Shown here: piece by piece, positions 24,938-33,485 of the stretch | Layout of the letters: each line of letters opens with the position of its first letter | How positions within the stretch are numbered: position 1 is the first letter of the stretch | Source: Microbacterium trichothecenolyticum | GTDB lineage: Bacteria; Actinomycetota; Actinomycetes; Actinomycetales; Microbacteriaceae | NCBI RefSeq assembly: GCF_030818955.1 | Contig: NZ_JAUTBF010000001.1 | Span: 3,472,001-3,536,000, forward strand | DNA length: 64,000 nt | Reading direction: 5' to 3' | Translations under genes and position numbers: made by a program | The notes under the pieces: model-generated | What the model was told of the DNA's origin: nothing | Seen by the model: only the letters and a program-made list of their open reading frames with translations | The model's database searches: none

Positions 24938-25504
24938 ATGAGCAGTACCGGCCCCTCCGCGTCCTCCGATCGCTACGTCGTCGCCACCGACGGCGCCTGC
25001 AAGGGCAATCCCGGGCCGGCCGGGTGGGCGTGGGTCGGAGAAGACGGCCACTGGGCCGCAGGATCGATCCCCGAGGGGACGAACAACATCGGTGAGCTCC
25101 TGGGGCTCCTGCACGCCATCACCGACCACGCCGACGTGCGAAAGCTCGTCGTGCAGGCCGACTCGAAGTACGCCATCGACACGTACTCGTCGTGGATGGA
25201 CGGGCATCGTCGCCGCGGGTGGGTGACGAGCGCGAAGAAACCGGTCGCCAATCGCGGCATCCTCGAGGCGCTGATCGCCGCGCGCGATGCGCGACGGGCG
25301 GCGGGCCTGCCCGACGTCGTGCTCGAGCACGTGCGCGGGCACAGTGGGCACGTGCTCAATTCGTGGGCCGACGAGCGCGCCGTCCGCGCCTCGCAGCACG
25401 CCGCCAAGGGTGAGGAGCTGATCTGGACCTCGTTGCGCGGGCTGGATCGTCTCGAGGTGTCGACCGCGCCCCCTCGGTCGGCGGCGGATCGCAACGGTCG
25501 CTGA
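24938..25504 (+). CDS. rnhA: Ribonuclease HI family protein
   Basis: 188 residues. The four catalytic acids are present: Asp18 (VATDGACKGNPGPAGWAWV), Glu53 (NNIGELLGLL), Asp75 (VQADSKYAID) and the Asp in SWADERA, with the histidine loop RGHSGHV. RNase HI cuts the RNA strand of RNA-DNA hybrids. The last 35 residues (KGEELIWTSLRGLDRLEV and on) are an actinobacterial C-terminal addition. A decayed second copy of this 3' half lies at 44.95-45.18 kb. Confidence 0.92.
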   Translation: MSSTGPSASSDRYVVATDGACKGNPGPAGWAWVGEDGHWAAGSIPEGTNNIGELLGLLHAITDHADVRKLVVQADSKYAIDTYSSWMDGHRRRGWVTSAKKPVANRGILEALIAARDARRAAGLPDVVLEHVRGHSGHVLNSWADERAVRASQHAAKGEELIWTSLRGLDRLEVSTAPPRSAADRNGR

Positions 25505-25556
25505 GGCGGCCGCGCGGGTTTCACAGCCACCCCACGTAGGCGCACCCTCGGTGCGT

Positions 25557-25569
25557 ACTGCGCAACAGT
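25557..25569. promoter_or_regulatory. Candidate IclR operator upstream of iclR
   Basis: ACTGCGCAACAGT, a short inverted repeat (ACTG/CAGT) holding TGCGCAACA, located just upstream of a likely -10 (TACGCT, 25574-25579). The same 9-mer lies upstream of gbcA and, inverted, of glyA. Suggests self-repression by the IclR protein. Confidence 0.5.
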
Positions 25570-25607
25570 CGCGTACGCTGAGATCATTCGTCACCTGAGG
25601 AGGGCGC

Positions 25608-26405
25608 ATGAGCAGTCCGGAGCTCGCCGACGACATCGCCGGTGCCGCGGGAGGAACGGTCCAGTCCGTCGACCGTGCCATCCAGATCCTCGAGATGCTC
25701 TCAGACGCCTCCTCTCTCGGGGTGAGTGAGATTTCCCGCCGTCTCGGCGTGCACCGTTCGACGGCGTTCCGGTTGCTCGCGACCCTCGAGGCCCGCAACC
25801 TCGTCGAGCAAGAGGAACGCCGCGGCGAGTACCAACTCGGCTTCGGCGTGCTTCGGCTGGCGGGGCACATCACCGCGCGCATGGATATCGTGAAAGACGC
25901 GCAGCAGATCTGTGACGAGCTCACTGCCGAGCTGAACGAGACCAGCAATGTCGCGATCCTCGACAACGGCGCGGCCGTGAACGTCACGCAGGCGACCGGC
26001 ACGCGTCTCGTATCGGTGACCCGGCAATACGTGGGCCAGCGCACGCCTCTGCATGCCACATCGACCGGCAAGGTGCTGCTCGCCTCCGCCGATGCCGACG
26101 TCGTGCGCCAGGCGGTGACGCAGTCGCTGGATCGGTGCACCGAGAACACCATCACCTCGCCCGCCGCCCTCGAAGAACACCTCGAGCTCGTGCGTGACCG
26201 AGGGTGGGCTGCCGCGGTGGAGGAGTGGGAGTACGACACCAACGCCCTCGCCGTTCCGGTGCGGGGTCAGGACGGATCGGTGGCGGCCGCGCTGAGCATC
26301 ACGGCGCCGAGCTTCCGGATGCCGGAGTCGTCGTTCCCGGATTTCGTCGAGGTGCTCAAGCGTCACGCGCGGCAACTCGGGGCTCGTCTCGGCGCGGCGG
26401 TCTGA
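25608..26405 (+). CDS. IclR-family regulator, probably of choline/betaine catabolism
   Basis: 265 residues. Residues 15-80 are an IclR-type winged helix (VQSVDRAIQILEMLSDASSLGVSEISRRLGVHRSTAFRLLATLEARNLVEQ) and the remainder an effector-binding GAF-like domain (LHATSTGKVLLA is diagnostic). IclR regulators sense an aromatic, short-chain acid or amine ligand. Position 221 bp before gbcAB and the shared 9-mer motif at iclR, gbcA and betA/glyA suggest it governs this catabolic cluster; that is inference. GAGGAGGGCGC precedes ATG 25608. Confidence 0.9.
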   Translation: MSSPELADDIAGAAGGTVQSVDRAIQILEMLSDASSLGVSEISRRLGVHRSTAFRLLATLEARNLVEQEERRGEYQLGFGVLRLAGHITARMDIVKDAQQICDELTAELNETSNVAILDNGAAVNVTQATGTRLVSVTRQYVGQRTPLHATSTGKVLLASADADVVRQAVTQSLDRCTENTITSPAALEEHLELVRDRGWAAAVEEWEYDTNALAVPVRGQDGSVAAALSITAPSFRMPESSFPDFVEVLKRHARQLGARLGAAV

Positions 26406-26533
26406 GCTCTCCGCGGGCTCACGACGCCGCGATATGTCGCGGATGTTTCCGTCGAGAGAAGAATCGCGGCCGAGGTGTGTGCTGCGTTGACACCGCGACA
26501 CCGGTGGACCGATGATCATCGTGCTGCGCGTAA

Positions 26534-26542
26534 TGCGCAACA
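26534..26542. promoter_or_regulatory. TGCGCAACA motif upstream of gbcA
   Basis: Exact second copy of the 9-mer found in the iclR promoter, 85 nt before gbcA, followed by a GC-rich inverted tract (GTCGCGC, GCGCGAC). Candidate operator. Confidence 0.45.
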
Positions 26543-26626
26543 TGTCGCGCGATACGCGCGACAGTCCCCTGCACCGATGCATCGCGGTCCCGCGGACCGC
26601 GCGCACCTTCGCCGAAGGATCACGAG

Positions 26627-27904
26627 ATGCCCGCAACCATCGTCCGCGCCCAGGACAATGTGACCACTCGTCGCCTGATCGCCGAGCGCAAGCCCGGCCA
26701 CAGTCTGCCGGCGCCGTTCTACACCAGCGATGAGATCTTCGACCTCGATCTCGACGCGATCTTCGGTCAGCACTGGATCTTCGTCGCCTCCGAGGCCGAG
26801 ATCCGCGAGCCGGGCGACTACGTGACGGTGGAGTTCGGCAAGACCTCCCTCCTCGTCATCCGTGACGACGACGAGAACGTCCAGGTGCTGCACAACGTGT
26901 GCCGCCACCGTGGCGCGCGCATCCTCACCCCGGGCTCCGGCTCCGTCGGCAACCTGGTCTGCGGCTACCACCAGTGGACGTACAAGCCCGACGGCACGCT
27001 CATCTGGGCGGCATCCGCGGCCGACGACTTCGACACCAGCTGCCACAACCTGCGCAAGGTGACGTTCCGCTCGATCGCGGGGCTCATCTACGTCAACCTC
27101 TCGGACGAGCCGAACGACGACATCGACGAGGTGGCATCCCTCGTCGAGCCGTACTTCGAACAGCACCAGCTGAAGCGTGCCAAGGTCGCCAAGCAGATCG
27201 ACCTCATCGAGCTCGGCAACTGGAAGCTGACGATGGAGAACAACCGGGAGTGCTACCACTGCGACATGCACCCCGAGCTCGGCTGCACGTACTTCATCAC
27301 GTGGGGTTACCCGGAGGATGCCATTCCGCCGCACCTGCAGGAGACCCACGAGCGCTACCTGTCGGCCGAGGCCGAGCTCGAGCACAAGTGCGTCGAGCGC
27401 GGGCTCGCCTACAAGGGCATCGAGCAGCTGGACACCCGCACGATGGGCTTCCGCGTGCAGCGCGAAGCGCTCGACGGCGAGGGCGAGTCGTACAGCATGA
27501 CCGGCGCCAAGCTCGTGAACAAGCTCCTCGGCGACTTCGACGACGCCAAGCTCGGGCGCCTCTCGATGCACACGCAGCCGAACTTCTGGTGCCACTTCAT
27601 GGCCGATCACGCCATCACCTTCGCCGTGCTGCCCATCGCCCCCGGCCGCACGCTCGTGCGAACCACGTGGCTCGTCCACGAGGACGCCGTCGAGGGCGTC
27701 GACTACAACGTCGACGACCTGACCTACGTGTGGCGCGAGACCAACGCGCAGGATGCCGCGTTCGTCGAGCTCGCGCAGCGCGGCGTCACCGACCCGGCGT
27801 ACATCCCCGGGCCGTACGTGCCGAGCGAGTACCAGGTCGACGCCTTCTGCAACTGGTACATCGACAAGCTCAACGTGCACCTGGACGCCGAGGGCGCCGC
27901 GTGA
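26627..27904 (+). CDS. gbcA: Rieske oxygenase, glycine betaine demethylase subunit
   Basis: 425 residues. Rieske [2Fe-2S] ligands Cys92-x-His94 and Cys112-x2-His115 (CRHRGARI; CGYHQW). Mononuclear iron ligands His211 and His215 in NWKLTMENNRECYHCDMHP. The core and the C-terminal WLVHEDAVEGVDYNVDDL and PGPY segments match remembered Pseudomonas GbcA closely. It removes one methyl group of glycine betaine as formaldehyde, giving dimethylglycine, with electrons from the reductase encoded next. Related enzymes use stachydrine or carnitine, but dimethylglycine oxidase and sarcosine oxidase nearby favour betaine. Confidence 0.9.
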   Translation: MPATIVRAQDNVTTRRLIAERKPGHSLPAPFYTSDEIFDLDLDAIFGQHWIFVASEAEIREPGDYVTVEFGKTSLLVIRDDDENVQVLHNVCRHRGARILTPGSGSVGNLVCGYHQWTYKPDGTLIWAASAADDFDTSCHNLRKVTFRSIAGLIYVNLSDEPNDDIDEVASLVEPYFEQHQLKRAKVAKQIDLIELGNWKLTMENNRECYHCDMHPELGCTYFITWGYPEDAIPPHLQETHERYLSAEAELEHKCVERGLAYKGIEQLDTRTMGFRVQREALDGEGESYSMTGAKLVNKLLGDFDDAKLGRLSMHTQPNFWCHFMADHAITFAVLPIAPGRTLVRTTWLVHEDAVEGVDYNVDDLTYVWRETNAQDAAFVELAQRGVTDPAYIPGPYVPSEYQVDAFCNWYIDKLNVHLDAEGAA

Positions 27905-28980
27905 GCACGGTCTTCGCGCCGGGCGCGCTGCTGCACGATCACGACCGCTGGGACGACGACCCCTCCCCCCGGATGCTGCGCTGCTCGCGGATCGTCGCGC
28001 GCACCCCGCACATCTCGACGTTCGAGTTCGTCTCGGATGACCGGCGGGCGCTGCCCCGCGCGGCCGGCCAGTACGTCACGGTGAGTGCGGACATCGACGG
28101 TGAGCGCGTGAGCCGCTGCTACACCGTCAGCTCGCCGCCCACGCGCCCGTACTCGGTGCAGCTGACGGTCAAGCGCGAGGCCGACGGCGTGTTCTCGCGC
28201 TGGCTGCACGACACCCTGCAGGTCGGCGACCGCCTCGAGCTGAGCGGTCCGGCGGGGGAGTTCTCCACCGCGTTCCACCCCTCGGAGCGCGTGCTGCTGT
28301 TGGCCGCGGGCGTGGGCATCACGCCCATGATCGCGGTGCTCGAGGCCCTGCACGACCTCGGCGACGGCACCGACGCGGTGCTGCTGCACAATTCGCACGA
28401 CCCTTCCTCCGTCGTCTTCGAGCGTGAGCTCTCGGCGCTTGCTGAGCGCAACGACACGATCCGGGTGGTCCAGGCCGTGTCAGTCGATCCGGCCGGTACG
28501 TGGGCGGGCCCGGTCGGGCGCTTGGATGCCGAGATGCTCACGCAGCACGTGCCCGACCTCACCACGCGCGAGGTGTTCGTGTGCGGCCCCGACGCGTACA
28601 TGCAGCACGCCGTCGCGCTGCTGGAGGAGCTCGGCGTCCCGGTCGAACGCATCCACGTCGAGTCCTTCGTCCTCGCCGAGATCGCCCCGCCCGAGGTCAA
28701 CGACACCGCGGGGGCGCCCGGCCACACCGTGAGCTTCGCGCGCAGCGGCAAGAGCGTCGTCATCGCCGAGGGCGAGACCGTTCTGCAGGCGGCCAAGCAG
28801 GTCGGCATCCGGATCATGACGTCGTGCCAGAACGGGCTGTGCGGCACGTGCAAGATCGTCAAGATCGCGGGCGAGGTCGACATCGCGCACAACGGCGGTA
28901 TCCGCCAACGCGAGATCGACGCCGGCAAGATCCTCGCGTGCTGCTCGCGGCCGAAGGGGCCGGTGGAGGTCGACGTTTGA
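27901..28980 (+). CDS. gbcB: Ferredoxin reductase-type electron transfer subunit for GbcA
   Basis: 359 residues from GTG 27901, overlapping the gbcA stop by 4 nt. An FAD/FMN-binding barrel (GQYVTVSADIDGERVSRCYT), an NAD-binding domain (LLLAAGVGITPMIAVLEAL, FVCGPDAYM) and a C-terminal plant-type [2Fe-2S] domain with CQNGLCGTC and a distal Cys (ILACCSRP). Electrons pass from NAD(P)H through flavin and the cluster to the Rieske centre of GbcA. The order matches Pseudomonas GbcB. Convergent with a lipoprotein gene; a small hairpin at 29019-29033 may end both transcripts. Confidence 0.92.
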   Translation: MSTVFAPGALLHDHDRWDDDPSPRMLRCSRIVARTPHISTFEFVSDDRRALPRAAGQYVTVSADIDGERVSRCYTVSSPPTRPYSVQLTVKREADGVFSRWLHDTLQVGDRLELSGPAGEFSTAFHPSERVLLLAAGVGITPMIAVLEALHDLGDGTDAVLLHNSHDPSSVVFERELSALAERNDTIRVVQAVSVDPAGTWAGPVGRLDAEMLTQHVPDLTTREVFVCGPDAYMQHAVALLEELGVPVERIHVESFVLAEIAPPEVNDTAGAPGHTVSFARSGKSVVIAEGETVLQAAKQVGIRIMTSCQNGLCGTCKIVKIAGEVDIAHNGGIRQREIDAGKILACCSRPKGPVEVDV

Positions 28981-29018
28981 GGGACGCCTGCCGCGAGTCG
29001 ACCGCCTTCTCTGTGGTG

Positions 29019-29033
29019 GGTGAAGGCTTCACC
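29019..29033. terminator. Short hairpin between gbcB and a convergent lipoprotein gene
   Basis: GGTGAA-GGC-TTCACC, a 6-bp stem with a 3-nt loop in the 84-bp gap between converging genes. Weak by itself; position is the main support. Confidence 0.35.
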
Positions 29034-29064
29034 GTGTAGAGCGCGGCGTTCGGGGGTGACGAGG

Positions 29065-29487
29065 TCAGAAGGAGACGGTGCCCCACTCGATGTCGCTGAC
29101 GCAGAGGTGCTCGTCGTCGCCGCTGTAGAAGACGAACGTGGGGTACTCCCCGCCGTTCTGGGCGGTGGAGGGGTCGAGGCCTTCGAGGTTGATCGTCCAC
29201 GTGGCCCCGGCAGCGTGCTGCTCTTTCCAGGAGTCACCGGTGAGGCGCTCTGGTTCGCCCGCGGACAGCCCCTCCCACCGCAGTGGATCGCCGATATCGA
29301 GGGTGGCGCCTGCGCACGCATCGACATCCGCCTCGCCGGCTTGCACACTCCCGATGATGCGGTCGGTGGTGTCGATCACCCGTTCGCCGTCGGGCCCCCA
29401 GATCAGGGCGTTCAGGGAGCAGGCGGTGAGGAGGAGCCCCGTTGCAGCGAGGATGCCGAGGGCAGCGAGGGCACGGCTCGAGTTCAT
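29065..29487 (-). CDS. Small secreted lipoprotein
   Basis: 140 residues. A lipoprotein signal (LGILAATGLLLTAC, lipid cysteine at 23) leads to an outside domain of about 115 residues with two further cysteines (DACAGATL, HLCVSDIEWG) that could pair. Not recognised beyond this. It stands between the two arms of the betaine cluster but is transcribed alone; no ligand-binding family is evident. Confidence 0.7.
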   Translation of the reverse strand: MNSSRALAALGILAATGLLLTACSLNALIWGPDGERVIDTTDRIIGSVQAGEADVDACAGATLDIGDPLRWEGLSAGEPERLTGDSWKEQHAAGATWTINLEGLDPSTAQNGGEYPTFVFYSGDDEHLCVSDIEWGTVSF

Positions 29488-29556
29488 CTGGCGAGCCTAC
29501 GCGCCAGCCGGAACGCGGTGAACGCTGTCTGCGCGTGGCGCGGGCGCGGCGGGACG

Positions 29557-29625
29557 CGCATAAACGCTCTCTGCACGCATAAACGCGAGCACACCGCGTT
29601 TCTGCTCGCAGAGAGCGTTTATGCG
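29557..29625. repeat. Compound palindrome, REP-like, downstream of solA
   Basis: Perfect 18-bp arms (29557-29574 and 29608-29625, CGCATAAACGCTCTCTGC and its complement) around a 33-nt centre that holds a second CGCATAAACGC and two alternative inner stems (AAACGCG/CGCGTTT and GCGAGCA/TGCTCGC). It lies after the last gene of the betaine operon and may act as its terminator, but the nested symmetry resembles an interspersed repeat family. Confidence 0.75.
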
Positions 29626-29682
29626 TGACATCGGGGCGCCGTGAGCGACGTCCCGGCGCGATGCGATCGCGCAAGACCGCGC

Positions 29683-30849
29683 TCAGGCCCCCCGCAGCAC
29701 CGCCCGCTTCGGGTCGAACAGCGTCGGGGGCAGCATGGCCGACCGCCCGTCGAGGGCGAGGTCGGCGAGGATCTCGCCGACCACCGGCACGAACTTGAAC
29801 CCGTGGCCGCTGAAACCGCACGCGATCTGGATCTGCTCGTGCAGGGGATGCGCGCCGATGACGAAGTGCTCGTCGGGCGTCACCGAGTACAGGCACGTCT
29901 TGGCCTGCACGACGGGTCCGGTGAGGTACGGGAACAGCTGCAGGGCGCGCTCGCGCATCTCGGCGATCTCGTGGTCGTAGACGTTGCGGTCGATCGTGTT
30001 CGCCGTGGTGGGGGAGCCCTTGCGGAAGAAGCCGAGCTTCAGGCCGCCGGCGGGGCCGTCGGTCATGGGGAAGCCGTAGATCTGCTGGTTGCCGTGGGTC
30101 TCTTCGATGTACACGGGATGCTGCTTGTCGCTGTAGCGCTCGTACGGCACCGCGTCGCTGTACTCGGGCGAGAACCAGTAGAAGATCATGCGGTCGATCG
30201 ACAGCGGAAGGTTGAGCTCGGGCAGCACCTGCGGCGCCCAGGGGCCGGGAGTGATGACGAGACGGTCGGCGCCGTAGGTGCCCTGCGTGGTCACGACCTC
30301 GACGCCGCCGTTCGGGGTCGCCTGCCAGTGCGTCACCGGCTCGTGGAAGCGGAGCGTCGCGCCCTTCTTCGCCGCGACCTGGGCGTTGGCGATCGTGGTC
30401 TCCTCGGGGCGGACGTACCCCGCGTTCGCCTCGTACACGGCCACGGCGTCGTCGGCCGGGTTCATCGTGGGGAAGCGTCGGCGGATCTCGTCGGCATCCA
30501 GGATCTCGTGCGGCAGGTTGTGCAGCTCGGATGCCTCTTTGCTGCCGCGGAAGGTGATGTCATCCGGGTCGCCGATGTAGATGCCGCCGCAGAGCTCCAT
30601 GATGTCGCGGCCCGACTCGGCTTCGAGCTTGCGCCAGCCCTCGTACGCGCGCTGCAGCAGCGGCACGTACTCGGGGCTCTCGAAGTACGACTGCCGGATG
30701 ATGCGCGTGCCGCCGTGCGCGGCGCCCTGGTCGTGGCCTGGCGCGAAGGTCTCCAGGCCCAGGACCTTGGCGCCCCGTTCGGCGAGGGTGTTGGCGGCGG
30801 CGCCGCCCATCGACCCGAGGCCCAGGACGATGACGTCGTAGTGCTCCAT
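29683..30849 (-). CDS. solA: Monomeric sarcosine oxidase
   Basis: 388 residues of the MSOX/MTOX family. FAD-binding VIVLGLGSMGGAAANTLAERG; the FAD is attached covalently through the cysteine of AKTCLYSVTPDEHF (Cys319), equivalent to Cys315 of Bacillus MSOX. It oxidises sarcosine to glycine, formaldehyde and H2O2, the last demethylation of the pathway. Here it replaces the tetrameric SoxBDAG used by pseudomonads. GAAGGAAG precedes ATG 30849. Last gene of the seven-gene betA operon, 37 bp after the dimethylglycine oxidase gene. Confidence 0.9.
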   Translation of the reverse strand: MEHYDVIVLGLGSMGGAAANTLAERGAKVLGLETFAPGHDQGAAHGGTRIIRQSYFESPEYVPLLQRAYEGWRKLEAESGRDIMELCGGIYIGDPDDITFRGSKEASELHNLPHEILDADEIRRRFPTMNPADDAVAVYEANAGYVRPEETTIANAQVAAKKGATLRFHEPVTHWQATPNGGVEVVTTQGTYGADRLVITPGPWAPQVLPELNLPLSIDRMIFYWFSPEYSDAVPYERYSDKQHPVYIEETHGNQQIYGFPMTDGPAGGLKLGFFRKGSPTTANTIDRNVYDHEIAEMRERALQLFPYLTGPVVQAKTCLYSVTPDEHFVIGAHPLHEQIQIACGFSGHGFKFVPVVGEILADLALDGRSAMLPPTLFDPKRAVLRGA

Positions 30850-30886
30850 CGTGATGCTTCCTTCTCGTTTCGGTGCGGATGCCGGC

Positions 30887-33379
30887 TCAGCGGCGGATCG
30901 CGGCCATCTCGGGGTCGAACAGGGGCTCGGTGCGCACGGTCGCGGGCAGGCGCTCGGCGAAGTACTCGATCTCCAGTGTCGTGCCGGGGTCGGCGAGCTC
31001 GGGCGGCAGCCACGCGTAGGCGATCGACGCCCCGATCGTGTAGCCCTGGTCGGCGCTGGTGACGTAGCCCACGGCATCCGCTGTTCCGGGGACGAACACG
31101 GGCTCTGCGCCCAACACCACCCGGGTCGGGTCGTCGAGCGTGAGCGGGACGAGGCGCGTCGTGACGGGACGCTCGGCGAGGGCGGCCTTGCCGAGGAAGT
31201 CGTCTTTGGCCATGCGCACCGCGAAGCTCAGACCCGCCTCGGCAGGGGTGTGCTCGCGAGTCATGTCGTGCCCGAAGGCGCGGTAGCCCTTCTCGAGGCG
31301 CAGGGCGTTGAACGCGCGGCGGCCGGCGGCGATGATGCCGTGCGCCTGGCCCGCCTCCCACAGCGCGTCCCAGAGGAACACGGCGTTGTCGGCGCTGACG
31401 TACAGCTCCCAGCCGAGCTCACCGACGTAGCTGACGCGCAGGGCGAGCACGCTGACGCCCGCGATGTCGATCTGCTTCGCGCGGAAGAAGCCGAAGCCCT
31501 CGTGGGAGACGTCGTCGTGGGTGAGCGACTCCAGCACGGCGCGGGCGTTCGGCCCCCACAGCCCGAGGCCACCCTGGCCGGACGAGAGCGAACGCACCCA
31601 GACCCCCTCGGGCGCCTGCGTGGTCAGGTGCACGAGGTCGAGGTTGCCGTTGGTGCCGATCATGTACCGCTCGGTGTCGAGGCGGGTGACGGTGACGTCC
31701 GACAGGATGCCGCCCTGCTCGTCGAGCATCATGCCGTAGACGACCCGGCCGATGGCGACGTCGACGTTCGTGGTGAGCAGACGCTGCAGCAGCGCGGTGG
31801 TGCCCGGGCCGAAGATCTCGACGCGGGGGAGCGCGGTCAGGTCGTACAGCGCGACCGCGGAGCGGGTGGCGTGCGCCTCGGCCGCGGCGATGGGCGACCA
31901 GTTCTGCGCGGCCCAGTCGTCGCGCACCGGCACGGTCTCCAGCTCGTCGACCAGGCCGGCGTTCGCCTCGAACCACAGCGGACGCTCCCAGCCTCCGCCC
32001 TCGCCGAAGACGGCGCCGAGCTCTTCGTACCGCTGGTGGAAGGGCGTGCGCCGGAGGCCCCGGAGGCGCTGGGTCGGGGTGTGCGGGTGGCGCACGTCGT
32101 ACACCTCGTCGTACGACTCGGACGAGCGCTCGCGGGTGAAGCGGCGGCTCACCACCGCGGGGTCGAAGCGGTTGAAGTCGAGGCCGTGGGTGTCGATGCC
32201 GGGGTCGCCCGAGACGATCCAGTCGGCGACGACCTGCGCGACACCGGCCGACTGCGTGACCCACACGGCCTGCGCGAGCCACAGGCCGTCGGTTCCGGGG
32301 ACGGGCCCGAGCATGGGGCCGCCGTCGGGGGTGAACGAGAAGATCCCGTTGTAGCCGGACTCGAACTCCACCCCGCGGAGCTCCGGCAGCAGGCGCTGCG
32401 CCTCCTCCCACGACGGGGCGAAGTCATCCCACGTCAGGGGGTGCATGGCCGGGTGCACGCCCGTGGCGGCGAAGGTGTCGGCATCCGCGATCTCGGACTG
32501 CTCCAGCGGGATGGGCCGGTGGTTGTAGGCGCCGATGCCGATGCGGTCGACGTACTCGCGGAGGTACAGCGAGAAGTCCTGGTGGCGCAGCATGGGGCGC
32601 TTCGCCTCGTCCGTGGGGACGTTCGCGCCCGTGAGCGACGGCACCGGCGCGCTGTAGCCGAAGCCGTGCTCCATGGGCTGCATGGGGAGCTCGAAGCCGA
32701 GCAGATCGCGCGCGACGCCCGGACCCCACAGACCCGCGCAGGAGATGACGATGTCGGCGGCCACGAAGTCGGGCTCGGCGGAGCCGGCCGGCACGGGAAC
32801 GACCTTCACGCCGGTCACCCGCCCGCCGGAACGCTCGATGCCGACGACCCGGGTGTTGCCGACGATGCGGGCACCGCGGTCTTGCGCGCGCTCGGCCTGC
32901 CACTGCACGGCGACGGCGCTCTTGACGATGCCGTCGGTGGGCGTGAGGTAGCCGCCGAGGACCCCTGAGACGTCGAGGCCCGGCCAGAGTCGCGCGACCT
33001 CGTCGGGGTCGATGAGCTCGCCCGGCACACCCCAGGATGCCGCGAGACCGCGTCGGCGCTTGAGGTCGTGGAAACGCTCTTCGGTGGTGGCGATCTCGAG
33101 GCCGCCGACGCGCTTGAGCAGCCACTGTCCGTTCAGCGAGATGCCGTCGAGCTTGTCGAGCGTGCGCTGCGCGAGGTGGGTCATCGTGCGGTCGCCGTTG
33201 GTCTGGAAGACGAAGCCGGGCGCGTGGGAGGACGATCCGCCGGTGATGTAGAGCGGACCCTGATCGAACACGGTCACATCGGTGAGGCCGCGCGAGGTCA
33301 GCTCGTCGGCGAGGGCGGCGCCGACGACGCCGAGGCCGATGATGACGACGCGGGGAGAACGGGCGGGAGACGAGACCAT
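30887..33379 (-). CDS. Dimethylglycine oxidase (FAD plus folate-binding GcvT-like)
   Basis: 830 residues, the same length as Arthrobacter globiformis DMGO and similar to it throughout from memory. N-terminal half: amine oxidase fold with VVIIGLGVVGAALADELTSRG and GGSSSHAPGFVFQT, where the histidine is the expected covalent FAD site of the family. C-terminal half: GcvT-like tetrahydrofolate-binding domain (YVGELGWELYVSADNAVFLWDAL; RRAFNALRLEKGYRAFGHDM). It converts dimethylglycine to sarcosine and channels the one-carbon unit to THF as 5,10-methylene-THF, avoiding free formaldehyde. ATG 33379 chosen; an upstream ATG at 33409 adds ten residues. Confidence 0.92.
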   Translation of the reverse strand: MVSSPARSPRVVIIGLGVVGAALADELTSRGLTDVTVFDQGPLYITGGSSSHAPGFVFQTNGDRTMTHLAQRTLDKLDGISLNGQWLLKRVGGLEIATTEERFHDLKRRRGLAASWGVPGELIDPDEVARLWPGLDVSGVLGGYLTPTDGIVKSAVAVQWQAERAQDRGARIVGNTRVVGIERSGGRVTGVKVVPVPAGSAEPDFVAADIVISCAGLWGPGVARDLLGFELPMQPMEHGFGYSAPVPSLTGANVPTDEAKRPMLRHQDFSLYLREYVDRIGIGAYNHRPIPLEQSEIADADTFAATGVHPAMHPLTWDDFAPSWEEAQRLLPELRGVEFESGYNGIFSFTPDGGPMLGPVPGTDGLWLAQAVWVTQSAGVAQVVADWIVSGDPGIDTHGLDFNRFDPAVVSRRFTRERSSESYDEVYDVRHPHTPTQRLRGLRRTPFHQRYEELGAVFGEGGGWERPLWFEANAGLVDELETVPVRDDWAAQNWSPIAAAEAHATRSAVALYDLTALPRVEIFGPGTTALLQRLLTTNVDVAIGRVVYGMMLDEQGGILSDVTVTRLDTERYMIGTNGNLDLVHLTTQAPEGVWVRSLSSGQGGLGLWGPNARAVLESLTHDDVSHEGFGFFRAKQIDIAGVSVLALRVSYVGELGWELYVSADNAVFLWDALWEAGQAHGIIAAGRRAFNALRLEKGYRAFGHDMTREHTPAEAGLSFAVRMAKDDFLGKAALAERPVTTRLVPLTLDDPTRVVLGAEPVFVPGTADAVGYVTSADQGYTIGASIAYAWLPPELADPGTTLEIEYFAERLPATVRTEPLFDPEMAAIRR

Positions 33380-33443
33380 GCGAAACCTCGAGATCGGGTG
33401 CATGCGCACGACAAGACGGCGGGCGCGGGGTGGGGCGGGGGTG

Positions 33444-33473
33444 CCGGAGGGGGCGCTGACGCGCCCCCTCCGG
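33444..33473 (-). terminator. Perfect 13-bp hairpin between proX and the dimethylglycine oxidase gene
   Basis: CCGGAGGGGGCGC and its complement with a 4-nt loop, 12 nt after the proX stop within the 106-bp gap. No T-run follows. Likely a partial terminator or mRNA 3'-end stabiliser, which would keep the binding-protein message more abundant than the downstream oxidase genes. Confidence 0.7.
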
Positions 33474-33485
33474 GTGGAGCGGGTG

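Noticed and set aside
29001-29064. A riboswitch or attenuator in the gbcB tail
   Set aside because: Only a 6-bp hairpin is visible; no conserved aptamer core.
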